Shown: positions 30,624 to 40,916, counted from the stretch's first letter. The stretch: DNA of 64,000 bases from Nitratireductor aquimarinus (GCF_017255295.1 NZ_JAFKDE010000007.1:186001-250000), one strand, 5' to 3'. A program made the numbers and translations. Notes: a model not told the origin generated them from the letters alone.

Positions 30624-31574
30624 TCAGGCGCGCGGGTGGGCCGCATCGTAGATTTCCAGAAGCCGCGCCGTGTCCACACCGGTATAGACCTGCGTGGTGG
30701 AGAGGCTGGCGTGACCGAGCAGTTCCTGGATTGCGCGCAGATCGCCGCCACGCCCCAGAAGATGGGTGGCAAAGGAATGCCGCAGCGCATGCGGCGTCGC
30801 CGTTTCCGGCAGATTGAGCGCCGAGCGCATGCGCTTCATCTCGCGCTGAATGATGGCCGGTTGCAACGCGCCGCCCCGCGCGCCGCGAAAGAGCGGCTTG
30901 TCGGCCTCACCATGCCAGGGGCAGAGACGCTGGTATTCGGCGACCGCCTCGACCGTGACGGGCAGGACGGGCACGAGCCGCGTCTTGCCGCCCTTGCCGG
31001 TGATGCGCAGCGCACCCTGGCGCATGTCGGCAACCTGACTGCACAGAAGCCCCAGCGCCTCGGAAATGCGCAGCCCCGCGCCGTAAAGCAGCGTGAAGAC
31101 GGCTGCGTTGCGCGCGGCGATCCACGGCTCTTCGGCCAGTTGGCCGCTGCCGGAAGCGACCTTGCGGGCATCGACCGCCGTCAGCGGCTTGGGCAATGCA
31201 CGGGGTGCGCGCGGCGCTTTGAGCGCTGCTGCGGCGGCCGCATTCACAAGCCCGCGGCGCTCAAGGTAGCGCAGGAAGGAGCGGACCCCGGCAAGGCCGC
31301 GACCGAGCGTGCGCGCGCCGGCTCCATTGCCACGCCGAAAGGCGAGGAAGGCGCGCAGATCCGCCGGGCGCAGTTCGGCAATATCGGAGAGGCCCGGCGC
31401 ATCGCCGCAATGGCCGGTCAGGAATTGCAGAAACTGCCGCGTATCGCGCTCATAGGCATCGACGGTGAGCGCAGAGAGACGCCGCTCACCGGCAAGCGTG
31501 GCAAGCCATGCGGTGCGGGCCTTTTGAAGGTCGGGCTTTGCGGAAACGAGAAATTCCTGGTTCATGGGAAGCAT
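30624..31574 (-). CDS. xerC: Tyrosine recombinase XerC
   Basis: 316 aa. N-terminal SAM-like core-binding domain (LSALTVDAYERDTRQFLQFL, about 33-52) and C-terminal catalytic domain with the tetrad: Arg in GAGLRISEAL, Lys in ITGKGGKTR, HALRHSFATHLL, GHASLSTTQVY(T) including the nucleophile Tyr. With XerD it resolves chromosome dimers at dif. No dif-like site is recognised nearby and no mobile element surrounds it, so a housekeeping XerC is favoured over a phage integrase. Confidence 0.92.
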   Translation of the reverse strand: MLPMNQEFLVSAKPDLQKARTAWLATLAGERRLSALTVDAYERDTRQFLQFLTGHCGDAPGLSDIAELRPADLRAFLAFRRGNGAGARTLGRGLAGVRSFLRYLERRGLVNAAAAAALKAPRAPRALPKPLTAVDARKVASGSGQLAEEPWIAARNAAVFTLLYGAGLRISEALGLLCSQVADMRQGALRITGKGGKTRLVPVLPVTVEAVAEYQRLCPWHGEADKPLFRGARGGALQPAIIQREMKRMRSALNLPETATPHALRHSFATHLLGRGGDLRAIQELLGHASLSTTQVYTGVDTARLLEIYDAAHPRA

Positions 31575-31624
31575 TGTGAACCAGTCTGGTTAGCAGCCGG
31601 TGAAGGCGTGCGGGATGACAGCTT

Positions 31625-31766
31625 CCTTCTCCCCGCATGCGGGGAGAAGGTCCCGGCAGGGGGATGAGGGGCTGACGCTGCGCTTGACAAGCTCGCAGGG
31701 TGTTGGGTTCGGAAAGGTTGGCGCTCGCCCCTCATCCTCACCTTCTCCCCGCATGCGGGGAGAAGG
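31625..31766. repeat. Composite palindromic repeat, intergenic copy
   Basis: Perfect palindromes CCTTCTCCCCGC-AT-GCGGGGAGAAGG at 31625-31650 and 31741-31766, in opposite orientation with internal GGATGAGGGG and CCCCTCATC, flanking a variable core. Same architecture as the copy inside ftsY. It fills the 224 bp xerC/ABC-F spacer and may also affect readthrough from the ABC-F gene's neighbourhood. Confidence 0.9.
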
Positions 31767-31798
31767 TGGCCTTGAAGTTGGTGCTTCAGCAAAAACCG

Positions 31799-33610
31799 CT
31801 AAGCGCCTTCGATTTCCTCGCGCAGCATTTCGAGTTCCAGCCACTCTTCTTCCATCTTCTCGCTGCTGGCGCGCGCGTCGTCCAGCTCCTTGGAAAAGCG
31901 CTGAAAGGCGGCGGCATCGCGCGTGTAGAGGTTGGGATCGGCGAGCTTTTTCTCCAGAGCCGCGATTTCGTCAGCCAGCTCATCGATCTTCTTCGGCAGG
32001 GTCTCCAGTGCGAATTTCTGCTTGTAGGAGAGCTTCTTCGAAGCTGCCCTCGGCGCACCTGCATTGCCGGCTGACCTGGTCTTCTGCTGCTCTGCCGTGC
32101 GCGCCTTGCGCCGCTCCAGCTCCTCGCCCTTGCGCTGCGCCATCATGTCGGCATAGCCGCCGGCATATTCGATCCAGCGGCCATCGCCGGCCGGCGCAAT
32201 GGTGCTCGTGACCGTGCGGTCGAGGAAGTCGCGGTCATGGCTGACGAGCAGCACGGTGCCGGGGAAGCCCTCGACAAGCTCCTGCAGGAGATCGAGCGTT
32301 TCCATGTCGAGATCGTTGGTCGGCTCATCGAGCACGAGAAGATTGGCCGGGCGGGCCAGAAGGCGGGCGAGCACAAGCCGCGCGCGCTCGCCACCGGAAA
32401 GCTCGCGGATGGGCGTGCGGGCCTGCTCGGGCTTGAACAGGAAGTCCTTCATGTAGGAGACGACATGCCGCTCCTGCCCGTTGACCACGACGCTGTCGCC
32501 ACGGCCATCGGTGAGGAAATGAGACAGGGTCTCCAGCGGGTCCAGTGCACGTTTCTGGTCCAGAATTGCGATTTCCAGATTTGCGCCCAGCCGCAGCGAG
32601 CCTTCGTCCGGCTCGAGCTTGCCGGTCAGAAGATTGATCAGCGTCGTCTTGCCGGCTCCATTGGGGCCGACAAGGCCAACACGGTCGCCGCGCAGGATGC
32701 GCGTGGAGAAATCCTTCACCACCTGAAGCCCGTCATAGGACTTGGCGAGGCCCTTTGCCTCGATGACCAGCTTGCCGGATTCGGCGGCGTCGCTGGCCGT
32801 CATGGTCGCCACGCCTTCCGCACCGCGATGGCTGCGGTGCTTTTCGCGCAGCGCATGCAGCTCGCCCAGACGCCGCACATTGCGCTTGCGGCGCGCGGTG
32901 ACGCCATAGCGCAGCCAGTGCTCCTCGCGCTCGATCTTGCGGGCAAGCTTGTGCTGGTCGCGCTCTTCCTCTTCGAGCACCTGATCGCGCCAGTCCTCGA
33001 AATGGGCAAAGCCCTTGTCGAGCCTGCGCGTCACGCCACGGTCGAGCCAGACGGTTGCGCGGCTCACGCGTTCGAGAAAACGACGGTCATGCGAGATGGT
33101 GACAAGGGCTGAAGACGTGCGCTGCAGCTCTTCTTCCAGCCATTCGATGGTGGCGAGGTCGAGATGGTTGGTCGGCTCGTCCAGCAACAGCAGATCCGGC
33201 TCGGGCGCAAGCACCCGGGCGAGCGCGGCACGGCGCGCCTCGCCGCCCGACAGCGTTGCCGGGTCTTCATCGCCGGACAGGCCCAGCCGGTCGATGACCA
33301 GCGCCACGCGGTTGATGTCGTCCGCCGGGCCGAGACCGGCCTCCACATAGGCGCGCACGGTCGAAAAACCCTGCCAGTCGGGCGACTGGGGCAGATAGCG
33401 CACGGTCGCCGTCGGCTGGCGGAACACCTCGCCATCCTGCGGCTCCACGAGGCCGGCGGCGATCTTCAGAAGTGTCGACTTGCCGGAGCCGTTGCGCCCG
33501 ACCAGAGCCAGCCGCTCGCCGGGGCCGACCATCAGCGATGCGCCATCGAGCAGCGGCGTGCCGCCGAAGGTCAGGCGAATGCCATCAAGCTTTAAAAGAG
33601 GCGGCGCCAT
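31799..33610 (-). CDS. ABC-F family ATPase (Uup-like)
   Basis: 603 aa. Two ABC cassettes in one chain without membrane segments: Walker [10 protein letters not shown] and GPNGAGKTT, signatures [13 protein letters not shown] and [13 protein letters not shown], Walker B motifs ending DEPTNHLD and DEPTNDLD. The linker between them is basic. A C-terminal coiled coil (about 520-603, rich in K/E/L) is the Uup-type extension. ABC-F proteins act on the ribosome or, for Uup, on DNA integrity. It lies 3 bp after the thiamine pyrophosphokinase gene. Confidence 0.93.
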   Translation of the reverse strand: MAPPLLKLDGIRLTFGGTPLLDGASLMVGPGERLALVGRNGSGKSTLLKIAAGLVEPQDGEVFRQPTATVRYLPQSPDWQGFSTVRAYVEAGLGPADDINRVALVIDRLGLSGDEDPATLSGGEARRAALARVLAPEPDLLLLDEPTNHLDLATIEWLEEELQRTSSALVTISHDRRFLERVSRATVWLDRGVTRRLDKGFAHFEDWRDQVLEEEERDQHKLARKIEREEHWLRYGVTARRKRNVRRLGELHALREKHRSHRGAEGVATMTASDAAESGKLVIEAKGLAKSYDGLQVVKDFSTRILRGDRVGLVGPNGAGKTTLINLLTGKLEPDEGSLRLGANLEIAILDQKRALDPLETLSHFLTDGRGDSVVVNGQERHVVSYMKDFLFKPEQARTPIRELSGGERARLVLARLLARPANLLVLDEPTNDLDMETLDLLQELVEGFPGTVLLVSHDRDFLDRTVTSTIAPAGDGRWIEYAGGYADMMAQRKGEELERRKARTAEQQKTRSAGNAGAPRAASKKLSYKQKFALETLPKKIDELADEIAALEKKLADPNLYTRDAAAFQRFSKELDDARASSEKMEEEWLELEMLREEIEGA

Positions 33611-33613
33611 GGA

Positions 33614-34261
33614 TCAGTGTTCTCCGTCGTTGGAAAGATGGGCGACCAGAAGCGCCCTGCCCTCTTTGAGGGTAACCGCGAGTTCGCCATCGACCACATT
33701 GGAAAGGGTCAGCGACGAACCGAAAGGAACCTCGACCGCATCGAGCGGCCATTTGGCCCCTTCCACGGTGAGGCCGGAAAGGGCCGAAAAGCCGAGGATC
33801 GAAAACAGCGTTTTCTGCGGATAGTCGAAGCGATGGCGTTTGCCGGGCAGCAGCGGCACGCCTTCCTGCACGCCGCTTGTCAGCCGCGTCTTAATGCCCT
33901 GTTCTGAAAGCTGAAGCGCCTGCGCGAGATGCAGGAACATGTGATCGGGCCGCGCGCCGCCGAAAGCACCCACGAGAACGAGGCTCGTCGCGCCCGCTTC
34001 CAGCGCTGCGGCGATGGCGAGTTCCCCGTCCGTCTTGTCCTTGTCGGCGGGAAAGGCGCGGCGCGGCACCCGGGCATAGGCCTCGGCCATGCCGTCCGGC
34101 TCGGAATCGAAATCGCCGACCCACAGCTCCGGCATAACGCCCAGAAGCGCTGCGTGGCGCATGCCTGAATCAGCCGCGATGATGCGGCTGTCGGCGATTT
34201 CGGCATCCAGTGCCGGCGTGCGTGTGAGATCTCCGCCCAGGAGAAGGGTAAACAGGCTCAT
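33614..34261 (-). CDS. Thiamine pyrophosphokinase
   Basis: 215 aa from the ATG at 34261, which gives the family start MSLFTLLLGGDL; a TTG and an ATG slightly upstream are alternatives without better ribosome sites. Converts thiamine to thiamine diphosphate. Motifs: ADSGMRHA, PELWVGDFDSEPDG, FPADKDKTDGELAI, and GAFGGARPDHMF, the catalytic blocks of TPK. It faces the TPP-riboswitch-controlled thiBPQ operon, so uptake and activation of thiamine sit side by side. Confidence 0.9.
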   Translation of the reverse strand: MSLFTLLLGGDLTRTPALDAEIADSRIIAADSGMRHAALLGVMPELWVGDFDSEPDGMAEAYARVPRRAFPADKDKTDGELAIAAALEAGATSLVLVGAFGGARPDHMFLHLAQALQLSEQGIKTRLTSGVQEGVPLLPGKRHRFDYPQKTLFSILGFSALSGLTVEGAKWPLDAVEVPFGSSLTLSNVVDGELAVTLKEGRALLVAHLSNDGEH

Positions 34262-34361
34262 GGTCGAGGCCCATATCATGCCGGCGGGCAAGCGCCAACG
34301 GCGTTCGCGCCATTCCGCCTCTTGCGCCGGCCCCTGCCGCGCCCTATTTTCCCGGTCGCTC

Positions 34362-34504
34362 TAACGGGGTGCCGGCGGATTGCCGGCTGAGAGGCCCAGT
34401 GGTTGAAACGGATGCAGCTTTGCCTTGATCAAGGGAAAGCCGCATCAGTGGAACCCGGCCAACCCGCTGAACCTGATCCGGTTTGCACCGGCGGAGGGAT
34501 TAGA
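34362..34504 (+). ncRNA. TPP (THI-box) riboswitch
   Basis: Canonical conserved core: GGGGTGCC, GGCTGAGA, then CTGAACCTGATCC and GCACCGGCGGAGGGA closing the aptamer. The optional P3a arm is present and long: GATGC-A-GCTTT / AAAGC-C-GCATC with CCTTGATCAAGG between (34411-34446). It lies 50 bp before thiB, whose strong site AGAGGAGG is just downstream. No terminator T-run is seen, so control is probably at translation initiation. Confidence 0.96.
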
Positions 34505-34553
34505 CGCTTTTCGCACAGCGCCTCATTCCCCAACCAAACGAGAGGAGGCGCAG

Positions 34554-35558
34554 ATGCGCGCGACCACCCTGCTTTCCACCATGGCGCTTGGCACGCTGGC
34601 CATGGCCGGCCATGCGGCGGCCGAAGACAAGCTCACCGTCTACACCTATGAGAGCTTCACCTCCGACTGGGGCCCCGGACCGGCGGTGGAGAAGGCGTTC
34701 GAGGCGGAATGCGGCTGCGACGTGGATTTCGTTTCCGTGGCCGATGGCGTGGCGCTTCTGAACCGCGTGAAACTCGAAGGCAAATCGACCAAGGCCGACA
34801 TCGTGCTCGGTCTCGACAACAACCTCGTGCACGAGGCCCGCGAGACCGGCCTGTTTGCGCCGCATGGCGTCGACATGGGCAGGGTGAACGTGCCGGGCGG
34901 CTTCGAGGACGACACGTTCGTTCCGTTCGACTACGGCTATTTCGCCTTTGTCTATGACACCGAGGCCATCGAGACCCCGCCGGCAAGCCTGAAGGAGCTG
35001 GTGGAGAGCGACAGCAATCTGAAGATCGCCATTCAGGACCCGCGCACCTCCACGCCGGGCCTTGGTCTGCTGCTCTGGATGAAGGCCGTCTATGGCGACG
35101 ACGCAGCGGACGCCTGGGGCAAACTGCAGGACAAGGTGCTGACGGTGACGCCGGGCTGGAGCGAGGCCTATGGCCTGTTCACCAGCGGCGAAGCGCCGAT
35201 GGTGCTGTCCTACACCACCTCGCCCGCCTATCACCAGATTGCCGAAGATTCCGAGCGCTACAAGGCGGCGGGCTTTGAAGAAGGGCATTATCTTCAGGTG
35301 GAAGTGGCAGCACAGACCGTGAAGGGTGCGGAAAACCCGCTGGCGCAGAAATTCCTCGCCTTCATGACCGGTCCCGGCTTTCAGGACGCGATTCCGGAGA
35401 CCAACTGGATGTTCCCGGCCGGCGAGACATCGGAGCCGCTCAACCCGGTGTTCGACACTCTGGTGAAGCCGGGCGAGACGCTCGAATTCTCATCGAAAGA
35501 GGTGGCGGAAAACCGCAAGGCCTGGGTCGATGAGTGGCTCTCGGTGATGAGCCGCTGA
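34554..35558 (+). CDS. thiB: Thiamine/TPP ABC transporter, periplasmic binding protein
   Basis: 334 aa from the ATG at 34554, with AGGAGG upstream; an earlier in-frame start lies inside the riboswitch. Signal peptide (about 1-22, cleavage near GHAAAE). The mature protein starts with [17 protein letters not shown], the ThiB signature, then [11 protein letters not shown] and [14 protein letters not shown]. Binds thiamine and its phosphates for ThiPQ. Confidence 0.96.
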   Translation: MRATTLLSTMALGTLAMAGHAAAEDKLTVYTYESFTSDWGPGPAVEKAFEAECGCDVDFVSVADGVALLNRVKLEGKSTKADIVLGLDNNLVHEARETGLFAPHGVDMGRVNVPGGFEDDTFVPFDYGYFAFVYDTEAIETPPASLKELVESDSNLKIAIQDPRTSTPGLGLLLWMKAVYGDDAADAWGKLQDKVLTVTPGWSEAYGLFTSGEAPMVLSYTTSPAYHQIAEDSERYKAAGFEEGHYLQVEVAAQTVKGAENPLAQKFLAFMTGPGFQDAIPETNWMFPAGETSEPLNPVFDTLVKPGETLEFSSKEVAENRKAWVDEWLSVMSR

Positions 35559-35578
35559 CCGTTTCGCGCGCGCCCGAC

Positions 35579-37195
35579 ATGGAAAGACGCCCCCTGATGG
35601 ACAGGCGTGTCGCTGCGGGACGGCTTGCGCTGGCCGCTGTCGGCCTGCTGATCGGCGGGGCCTTTGCGGGCCTTGCCGTGGAGGCCCTGCAACAGGGTAC
35701 GGGCGCGTTTGCAGCTTTCGACGCCTATCTGCTGCGGATCGCCCGCTTCACGCTCTGGCAGGCGCTGTTATCGACGCTTTTATCAGTCGTGCCGGCGATC
35801 CTTCTGGCGCGCGCGCTGGCGCGCCATCCCGCATTTATGGGGCGCGCCTTCATTCTGCGCCTGTTTGCCGTGCCACTTGCGCTTCCCGCCATTGTGGCGG
35901 CGCTCGGCATTCTGGCGCTTCTGGGAAGAGCGGGGATTTTCGCGCCTTTCCTGTCCGTGCTCTTCAATGAGCACTGGCCCGGCATTTACGGGCTTTCGGG
36001 CATTCTGGTCGCCCATGTCTTCTTCAATCTGCCGCTGGCCACGCGCCTGTTCCTGAACGCGCTGGAAAGCGTGCCCGCCGACCAGTGGCGTCTTGCGGCC
36101 CAGCTCGGCATGGGCGCGCGCGCCTCGTTCCGGTTTCTCGAATGGCCGGCCATGCGCGCGGCCCTTCCCGGCATTGCCGGTCTCGTCTTCATGCTGTGCG
36201 TGACCTCGTTCACCATCGTCCTGCTGCTTGGTGGCGGACCGCGCGCGACAACGCTGGAAGTGGCGATCTATCAGGCGCTGCGGTTCGACTTCGATCCGGC
36301 GCGCGCACTGGTGCTGACGCTGGTGCAGCTGGCGCTGGCCGGCGGCGTTGTTCTGGCGTTAAGCCGGCTCGGCGCGTCGCTCAGCGGCGATGCCAACCTG
36401 CCCGTCGCACCGCGCCGCATTGTCTGGCACACGCCATTGGAGACGGTTCTCAACACCGTCATCATCGTCGCGGGGCTGCTCTTCGTCGCCGGACCGATGG
36501 CCGCGACCGTGATCGCCGGTCTGAAGGCGGATCTGGCGCGGCTTGCCACCGAGAGCGCGGTGCTCTCGGCCACAACAACCAGCCTGCTATTCGCCAGCCT
36601 CTCCGCGCTTTTATGCCTCGTTCTTTCGCTGGCGCTGGTGGCGGCACGCCGGGCGCTCGAAATGAAGCGCGGCGCGCTGCCTGCGGGCCTGCTTGAACGC
36701 GCCACCGACAGCGGGGCGGCGATGGTGCTCATCATTCCGCCGCTGGTGATCGGGGCCGGTTGGTTCATTCTGCTGCGGCATGTGGGCGATGTGTTCGCCT
36801 TCGCACCGGCGATGGTCGTCACCGTCAACGCGGTGATGGCGATGCCGTTTGCAATCCGCGCAATCCGCCCGGCCTATGACGCTGCCAGCGCCCGCCATGA
36901 GCGGCTCTGCCTGTCGCTGGGCATCACTGGCTGGACACGACTACGCCTCGTCGACTGGCCGGCGCTGCGCCGCCCTGCCGCGACCGCGCTCGCCTTCGCC
37001 GCCGCTCTTTCGCTCGGCGACCTCGGCGTGATCGCGCTGTTCGGCTCCGATCAGGTGCAGACGCTGCCCTATCTTCTGTTGCAGCGCATGGGCAGCTATC
37101 GCACGGCGGATGCCGCAGGCATTGCCCTTTTCCTGGGGCTTCTTTGTCTGGCATTGATGTTCGTGGCCGACCGTCTCGGCAAGGAGAAGACATGA
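35579..37195 (+). CDS. thiP: Thiamine/TPP ABC transporter, permease
   Basis: 538 aa, about 12 membrane helices in two repeats. Each half has the permease coupling loop: near 180 ([19 protein letters not shown]) and near 440 ([18 protein letters not shown]). The start is uncertain: ATG 35579 is used; a GTG at 35534 overlaps thiB, and an ATG at 35597 is possible. None has a strong site, which suggests translational coupling to thiB. Its stop overlaps the thiQ start. Confidence 0.94.
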   Translation: MERRPLMDRRVAAGRLALAAVGLLIGGAFAGLAVEALQQGTGAFAAFDAYLLRIARFTLWQALLSTLLSVVPAILLARALARHPAFMGRAFILRLFAVPLALPAIVAALGILALLGRAGIFAPFLSVLFNEHWPGIYGLSGILVAHVFFNLPLATRLFLNALESVPADQWRLAAQLGMGARASFRFLEWPAMRAALPGIAGLVFMLCVTSFTIVLLLGGGPRATTLEVAIYQALRFDFDPARALVLTLVQLALAGGVVLALSRLGASLSGDANLPVAPRRIVWHTPLETVLNTVIIVAGLLFVAGPMAATVIAGLKADLARLATESAVLSATTTSLLFASLSALLCLVLSLALVAARRALEMKRGALPAGLLERATDSGAAMVLIIPPLVIGAGWFILLRHVGDVFAFAPAMVVTVNAVMAMPFAIRAIRPAYDAASARHERLCLSLGITGWTRLRLVDWPALRRPAATALAFAAALSLGDLGVIALFGSDQVQTLPYLLLQRMGSYRTADAAGIALFLGLLCLALMFVADRLGKEKT

Positions 37196-37953
37196 CCAAG
37201 GCTGACGCCGCACACGGCGCGGGGATCACACTCGAAAAGCTGCGCTTTGCCTATCCGGGCGGGAGCGAAATGGCGTTCGACCTGACCATCTCCCCGTCCG
37301 ACATCGTCGCCGTGATGGGCCCGAGCGGCTCTGGCAAATCGACGCTTCTCAGCCTGATCGCCGGCTTCGAGACACCGACCTCCGGCCGCATCATGATCGA
37401 CGGAAAGGATGTTTCCGGGCTGACGCCGCATCGCCGGCCCGTCTCCATGGTGTTTCAGGAAAACAATCTCTTCGCGCATCTCACGGTCGCGCAGAATGTG
37501 GGGCTGGGGCGCTCGCCTGCGCTGAAGCTGACGGAGGAAGACCGCGCGGCGATCTCCGACGCGCTTGCCAGAACCGGGCTTGCCGGCAAGGAAGACCGGC
37601 TGCCACGGGCGCTTTCGGGCGGTGAACGCCAGCGGGTGGCGCTGGCGCGTGTTTTAATCCGCAAGCGTCCGGTGCTCCTGATGGACGAACCCTTCGCCTC
37701 GCTCGGACCGGCGCTGCGCGACGAGATGCTGGACCTGATCCGCGCCCTGCATGCGGAACAGCAGATGACGGTGCTGATGGCAACGCATGACCCGCGCGAC
37801 GCGGAACGGCTTTGCAGGACGATGATCTTTGTTGAAGAGGGGCAGGTCGCCGCGAGCGGCACAACCGCAGCGTTCATCGCCGGCGATGCCTCAGAAGCCT
37901 TCAATCGCTACATAGGCGCACGGCGGGAAATAAATTACTCTACAACAAATTGA
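37192..37953 (+). CDS. thiQ: Thiamine/TPP ABC transporter, ATP-binding protein
   Basis: 253 aa from the ATG that overlaps the thiP stop (ATGA). Walker [11 protein letters not shown]-loop [13 protein letters not shown], signature [13 protein letters not shown], Walker B LLMDEPFA, and switch His in [10 protein letters not shown]. Ends the riboswitch-controlled operon. Confidence 0.96.
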   Translation: MTKADAAHGAGITLEKLRFAYPGGSEMAFDLTISPSDIVAVMGPSGSGKSTLLSLIAGFETPTSGRIMIDGKDVSGLTPHRRPVSMVFQENNLFAHLTVAQNVGLGRSPALKLTEEDRAAISDALARTGLAGKEDRLPRALSGGERQRVALARVLIRKRPVLLMDEPFASLGPALRDEMLDLIRALHAEQQMTVLMATHDPRDAERLCRTMIFVEEGQVAASGTTAAFIAGDASEAFNRYIGARREINYSTTN

Positions 37954-38109
37954 TTCCACTGTTGCAGCTTATGCGCTAGACCGTGGCTCGGACGGGACAT
38001 CACGCCATGTTGAGGGAACCAAGTGCGTGACTTGGGCATTAATGACGGTCATGCTTTGGACAAAATCAACCGGAAGGACACGACCCTGTCCAATGAAGCG
38101 CCCGCTACC

Positions 38110-39597
38110 ATGAATTTCCAGCCATCAGCGCGAGCCATACCGCGCAAAGCCATTCTCGCCGTAGCGCTCACAGTCCTCCTGTCGGGCTGCCAGATGGTGC
38201 CCACGGACACGGGCAGCTTCATGCCGTCGTCGAACCCGGTCACGGTCGATTCGGTGACGCGCGGCAACCGTCTTGCACGGCTTGCACGCCAGCAGCATCC
38301 CCGCATTCTGCAGACCTATGGCGGCGAATACTCCGATCCGAAGCTGGAGCGCATGGTCGCCAAGGTGGTGGGATCTCTGACGCTGGATGAGCAGAACACC
38401 GGCGCGGCCTACACGGTCACCATTCTGAATTCGCCCAACGTCAACGCATTCGCGCTGCCGGGCGGCTATCTCTATGTCACGCGCGGTCTTCTGGCGCTCG
38501 CCAATGATTCGGCTGAGCTTGCAGCGGTCATCGCGCATGAAATGGCGCACGTCACAGCCAATCACGGCATCGAGCGGCAGAAGCTCGAAGCGCAGGAAAA
38601 GTTCGCCTCGAAAGTGGTGAGCGAGGTGATCGACGGGCGCGATCAGGCGGCGCAGGCAGCGCTGGTACGCGGCAAGCTGCGGCTCGCGCAGTTCTCGCGC
38701 AATCAGGAGCTGGAAGCGGACCGTCTGGGCATCCGCACCACAACCCATGCGGGCTATGATGCATTCGCGGCTGCGCGCTTCCTGCAGGCCATGGACGCCT
38801 ATCAGGGCTTCCGCAGTGTGAGCGGCGCGACGGACGCCAGCCTCGACTTCCTGGCCAGTCACCCCAACGCACCACGGCGCATCGAACTCGCGCAGCGCCA
38901 TGCGCGCGAGATGCAGCAGCCGGACGCCGCTGGCAAGCGCGACCGCGATTCCTTCCTCGCCGGCATTGACGGCATGATCTACGGGGATTCGCCGGAAGAG
39001 GGCTATGTGCGCGGGCGCGACTTCCTGCATCCGGGTCTGGGCGTCGCCTTCCAGGTGCCCGAAGGCTTCATCATCGACAATTCCACCAAGGCGGTGACGG
39101 CTGTCGGGCCGGACGACATCGCGGTGCGCTTCGACGGAGCGACGGTGCCCCAGCGCACTTCGCTGACGGATTATCTGACGAGCGGCTGGGTTGCGGGTCT
39201 GGAGCCCGAAACCATCCGCACGTTCACGATCAATGGATATCCGGCAGCCAAGGGACGCGCGAGTGCCGATGGCTGGCAGTTCGACGTGACGGTGATCCGC
39301 TCCGGCGGGCAGGTTTACCGCCTGCTGACGGCAGCGCCTGCGACGAGCAACGATCTGGAACGGGTTGCCAATTCCGTCGGGCAGAGCTTCCGCATTCTCA
39401 ATCAGGCGGAGCGCGCTGCGCTCAAGCCGCTGCGCGTGCGTGTCGTGACGGTTCAGCCGGGAGAAACGCTCGGTTCGCTGGCATCGCAGATGCGCGGTGT
39501 GGACCGCAAGGTGGAGCTTTTCCGGCTCCTCAACGCACTTGGCCCCGGCGCAACGCCCTCGGCCGGCAGCAAGGTCAAGATCGTCACTGATCGCTAA
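38110..39597 (+). CDS. M48-family metalloprotease lipoprotein
   Basis: 495 aa from the ATG at 38110, placing a normal signal peptide with lipobox VLLSGC; a GTG at 38023 with GAGGG upstream would add 29 polar residues before it and is the alternative start. Zinc site HEMAHVTANH with a third ligand Glu in NQELEADRLGI. Resembles BepA/LoiP-type periplasmic proteases that check outer-membrane proteins, but has a longer C-terminus: a beta-rich domain and a LysM-like end (VQPGETLGSLASQM...LNAL). Convergent with rpoH2. Confidence 0.88.
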   Translation: MNFQPSARAIPRKAILAVALTVLLSGCQMVPTDTGSFMPSSNPVTVDSVTRGNRLARLARQQHPRILQTYGGEYSDPKLERMVAKVVGSLTLDEQNTGAAYTVTILNSPNVNAFALPGGYLYVTRGLLALANDSAELAAVIAHEMAHVTANHGIERQKLEAQEKFASKVVSEVIDGRDQAAQAALVRGKLRLAQFSRNQELEADRLGIRTTTHAGYDAFAAARFLQAMDAYQGFRSVSGATDASLDFLASHPNAPRRIELAQRHAREMQQPDAAGKRDRDSFLAGIDGMIYGDSPEEGYVRGRDFLHPGLGVAFQVPEGFIIDNSTKAVTAVGPDDIAVRFDGATVPQRTSLTDYLTSGWVAGLEPETIRTFTINGYPAAKGRASADGWQFDVTVIRSGGQVYRLLTAAPATSNDLERVANSVGQSFRILNQAERAALKPLRVRVVTVQPGETLGSLASQMRGVDRKVELFRLLNALGPGATPSAGSKVKIVTDR

Positions 39598-39600
39598 ATT

Positions 39601-39623
39601 ACGGCTGGCGCAAGGCCAGCCGT
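39601..39623. terminator. Hairpin between convergent M48 gene and rpoH2
   Basis: ACGGCTGGC-GCAAG-GCCAGCCGT, a 9 bp perfect stem filling the 26 bp gap between the two stop codons. No clear T-run on either strand (only AATTT on the rpoH2 side), so termination may be weak. Confidence 0.5.
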
Positions 39624-40481
39624 TCAGGCCGTGCTGCCGGACAGCGCGGGATGCTCGCGCGTGAGCACCGTGCGCAGTTTTTCCATGGCCCGCGTCTCGA
39701 TCTGCCGCACACGCTCCTTGGAGATGCCCAGCGCCGAACCGAGCGCTTCAAGCGTTGCGCCATCTTCTGCCAGACGCCGCTCGCGGATGATCTTCAGCTC
39801 GCGCCTGTCCAGGACATCCAGCGCGTCGGTCAGCCAGAGCGCCCGCCGTTCCTCATCGATCATGTGTTCGACTGTCTCGTCGACCGGTGCCTCATCGGAG
39901 GGCAGGAAATCCATGCGCTCGGCTGAAGCCTCGCCTTCATCCCGCACCGGCGCGTTAAGCGACAGATCCGGGCCGGAAAGCCGCGCGTCCATCATCGCCA
40001 CATCCGCAGGCGAAACGCCGAGAAGCTTGGCCGCTTCCTGATGAATTTCGCTGGGTGAGCCCATGCTTTTCTGCAATTTGGCCCTCAGCCGGCGGTATTT
40101 GAAAAACAGCGACTTCTGCGCCGAACTCGTGCCGCCACGCACGATGGACCAGTTGCGCAGGACATAATCCTGCATCGAGGCGCGTATCCACCAGGTCGCA
40201 TAGGTGGAGAAGCGCACGCCCCGCTCCGGGTCGAACCGGGCCGCCGCTTCCAGAAGGCCGATATGCCCCTCCTGAATAAGGTCGGCAGCGGGCAATCCGA
40301 AATTCCTGAAGCGCGACGCCATGGCAATGACAAGCCGCATGTGCGCCACTGTTAAATGATGAAGCGCCTGCTGGTCCTGCTTCTTGTGCCAGCGCTGTGC
40401 GAGGTCCTGCTCTTCCTCCAGCGCCAGATAAGGCGCCTTCATGGCCTTTTCGATGAGTTTGCGTTCCGCCCGGTCTTGCAT
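39624..40481 (-). CDS. rpoH2: RNA polymerase sigma-32-type factor (RpoH2-like)
   Basis: 285 aa from the ATG at 40481, with GGGAG upstream. Sigma-70 region 2 (MRLVIAMASRF...LIQEGHIGLLEAAARFDPERGVRFSTYATWWIRASMQDYVLRN split over about 60-120), the RpoH-box-like FFKYRRLRAKLQ, and region 4 HTH (LGSALGISKERVRQIE). Rhizobiales have two RpoH paralogues; sequence such as QDRAERKLIEKAMKAPYL favours RpoH2, which serves general/oxidative stress. An upstream in-frame start would be read from a RIME-like repeat and is rejected. Confidence 0.88.
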   Translation of the reverse strand: MQDRAERKLIEKAMKAPYLALEEEQDLAQRWHKKQDQQALHHLTVAHMRLVIAMASRFRNFGLPAADLIQEGHIGLLEAAARFDPERGVRFSTYATWWIRASMQDYVLRNWSIVRGGTSSAQKSLFFKYRRLRAKLQKSMGSPSEIHQEAAKLLGVSPADVAMMDARLSGPDLSLNAPVRDEGEASAERMDFLPSDEAPVDETVEHMIDEERRALWLTDALDVLDRRELKIIRERRLAEDGATLEALGSALGISKERVRQIETRAMEKLRTVLTREHPALSGSTA

Positions 40482-40864
40482 GATGCTCTCCCGCGTTTCT
40501 GGATCGCCATGCGTCCGTCCGGACGCATAAAGGACGATCCAAACCATTGATGGAGCATCGGATGATCCGAAAACCGGTTCCCACTTTTCGGTCCGATGCT
40601 CTGGCTTGGCCCCTTTCTTAAGGAGAGGATTCCAAGCCGGTCAGCCCATACGCACAGGCCCAATTGCCGATGCGCGGTTACACGTGTCAGAGCGCCCTGA
40701 CGCGGCATCTGCTGGTGCAGAAACACGCCAATGACGGACATCCCGGGACCCCGACCAGGCTTTGCAAAAAGCGGTGATCTCGACCGAAGAAACGAGACAT
40801 CACCTAGAGTAACGAGTCGCAGACGAAAAAAGTTCCAGCCGATTACAGTTTAGTAGCCGGCAAT
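40482..40864. other. rpoH2 upstream region (non-coding)
   Basis: 383 bp with no gene before the carD terminator. The first 120 bp next to rpoH2 is a RIME-like element; the rest shows no coding potential and no convincing -35/-10 was assigned. Whatever promoter drives rpoH2 must act through or inside the element. Confidence 0.5.
40501..40602. repeat. RIME1-like element, copy 4, in the rpoH2 leader
   Basis: Hairpin 1: GGATCG...ATGCGTCC-GTCC-GGACGCAT...CGATCC. Hairpin 2: GAGCATCGGA...TCCGATGCTC with inner CCGAAAA/TTTTCGG. Complete copy, starting 20 bp from the rpoH2 ATG, so its first hairpin is likely transcribed as part of the 5' leader. Confidence 0.88.
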
Positions 40865-40894
40865 AAAAAACCCGGCTGAAACAGCCGGGTTTTT
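40865..40894. terminator. Bidirectional terminator after carD
   Basis: A perfect 8 bp stem CCCGGCTG-AAA-CAGCCGGG (40871-40889) flanked by six A and five T. Read leftward it ends carD 23 bp after its stop; read rightward it would block entry from the rpoH2 side. Confidence 0.92.
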
Positions 40895-40916
40895 CAAAAC
40901 AGATGAGGTGGGAAGC

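Noticed and set aside
30624-31574. Phage or island integrase
   Set aside because: Sequence fits housekeeping XerC; no tRNA, attachment repeats, phage genes or base-composition change around it.
38023-38109. GTG start at 38023 for the M48 protease
   Set aside because: Although GAGGG precedes it, it would place 29 polar residues before the lipoprotein signal. Kept only as an alternative.
40482-40547. N-terminal extension of RpoH2 by 22 residues
   Set aside because: The extension is translated from a RIME-like repeat and lacks a ribosome site; the ATG at 40481 has GGGAG and the family N-terminus.
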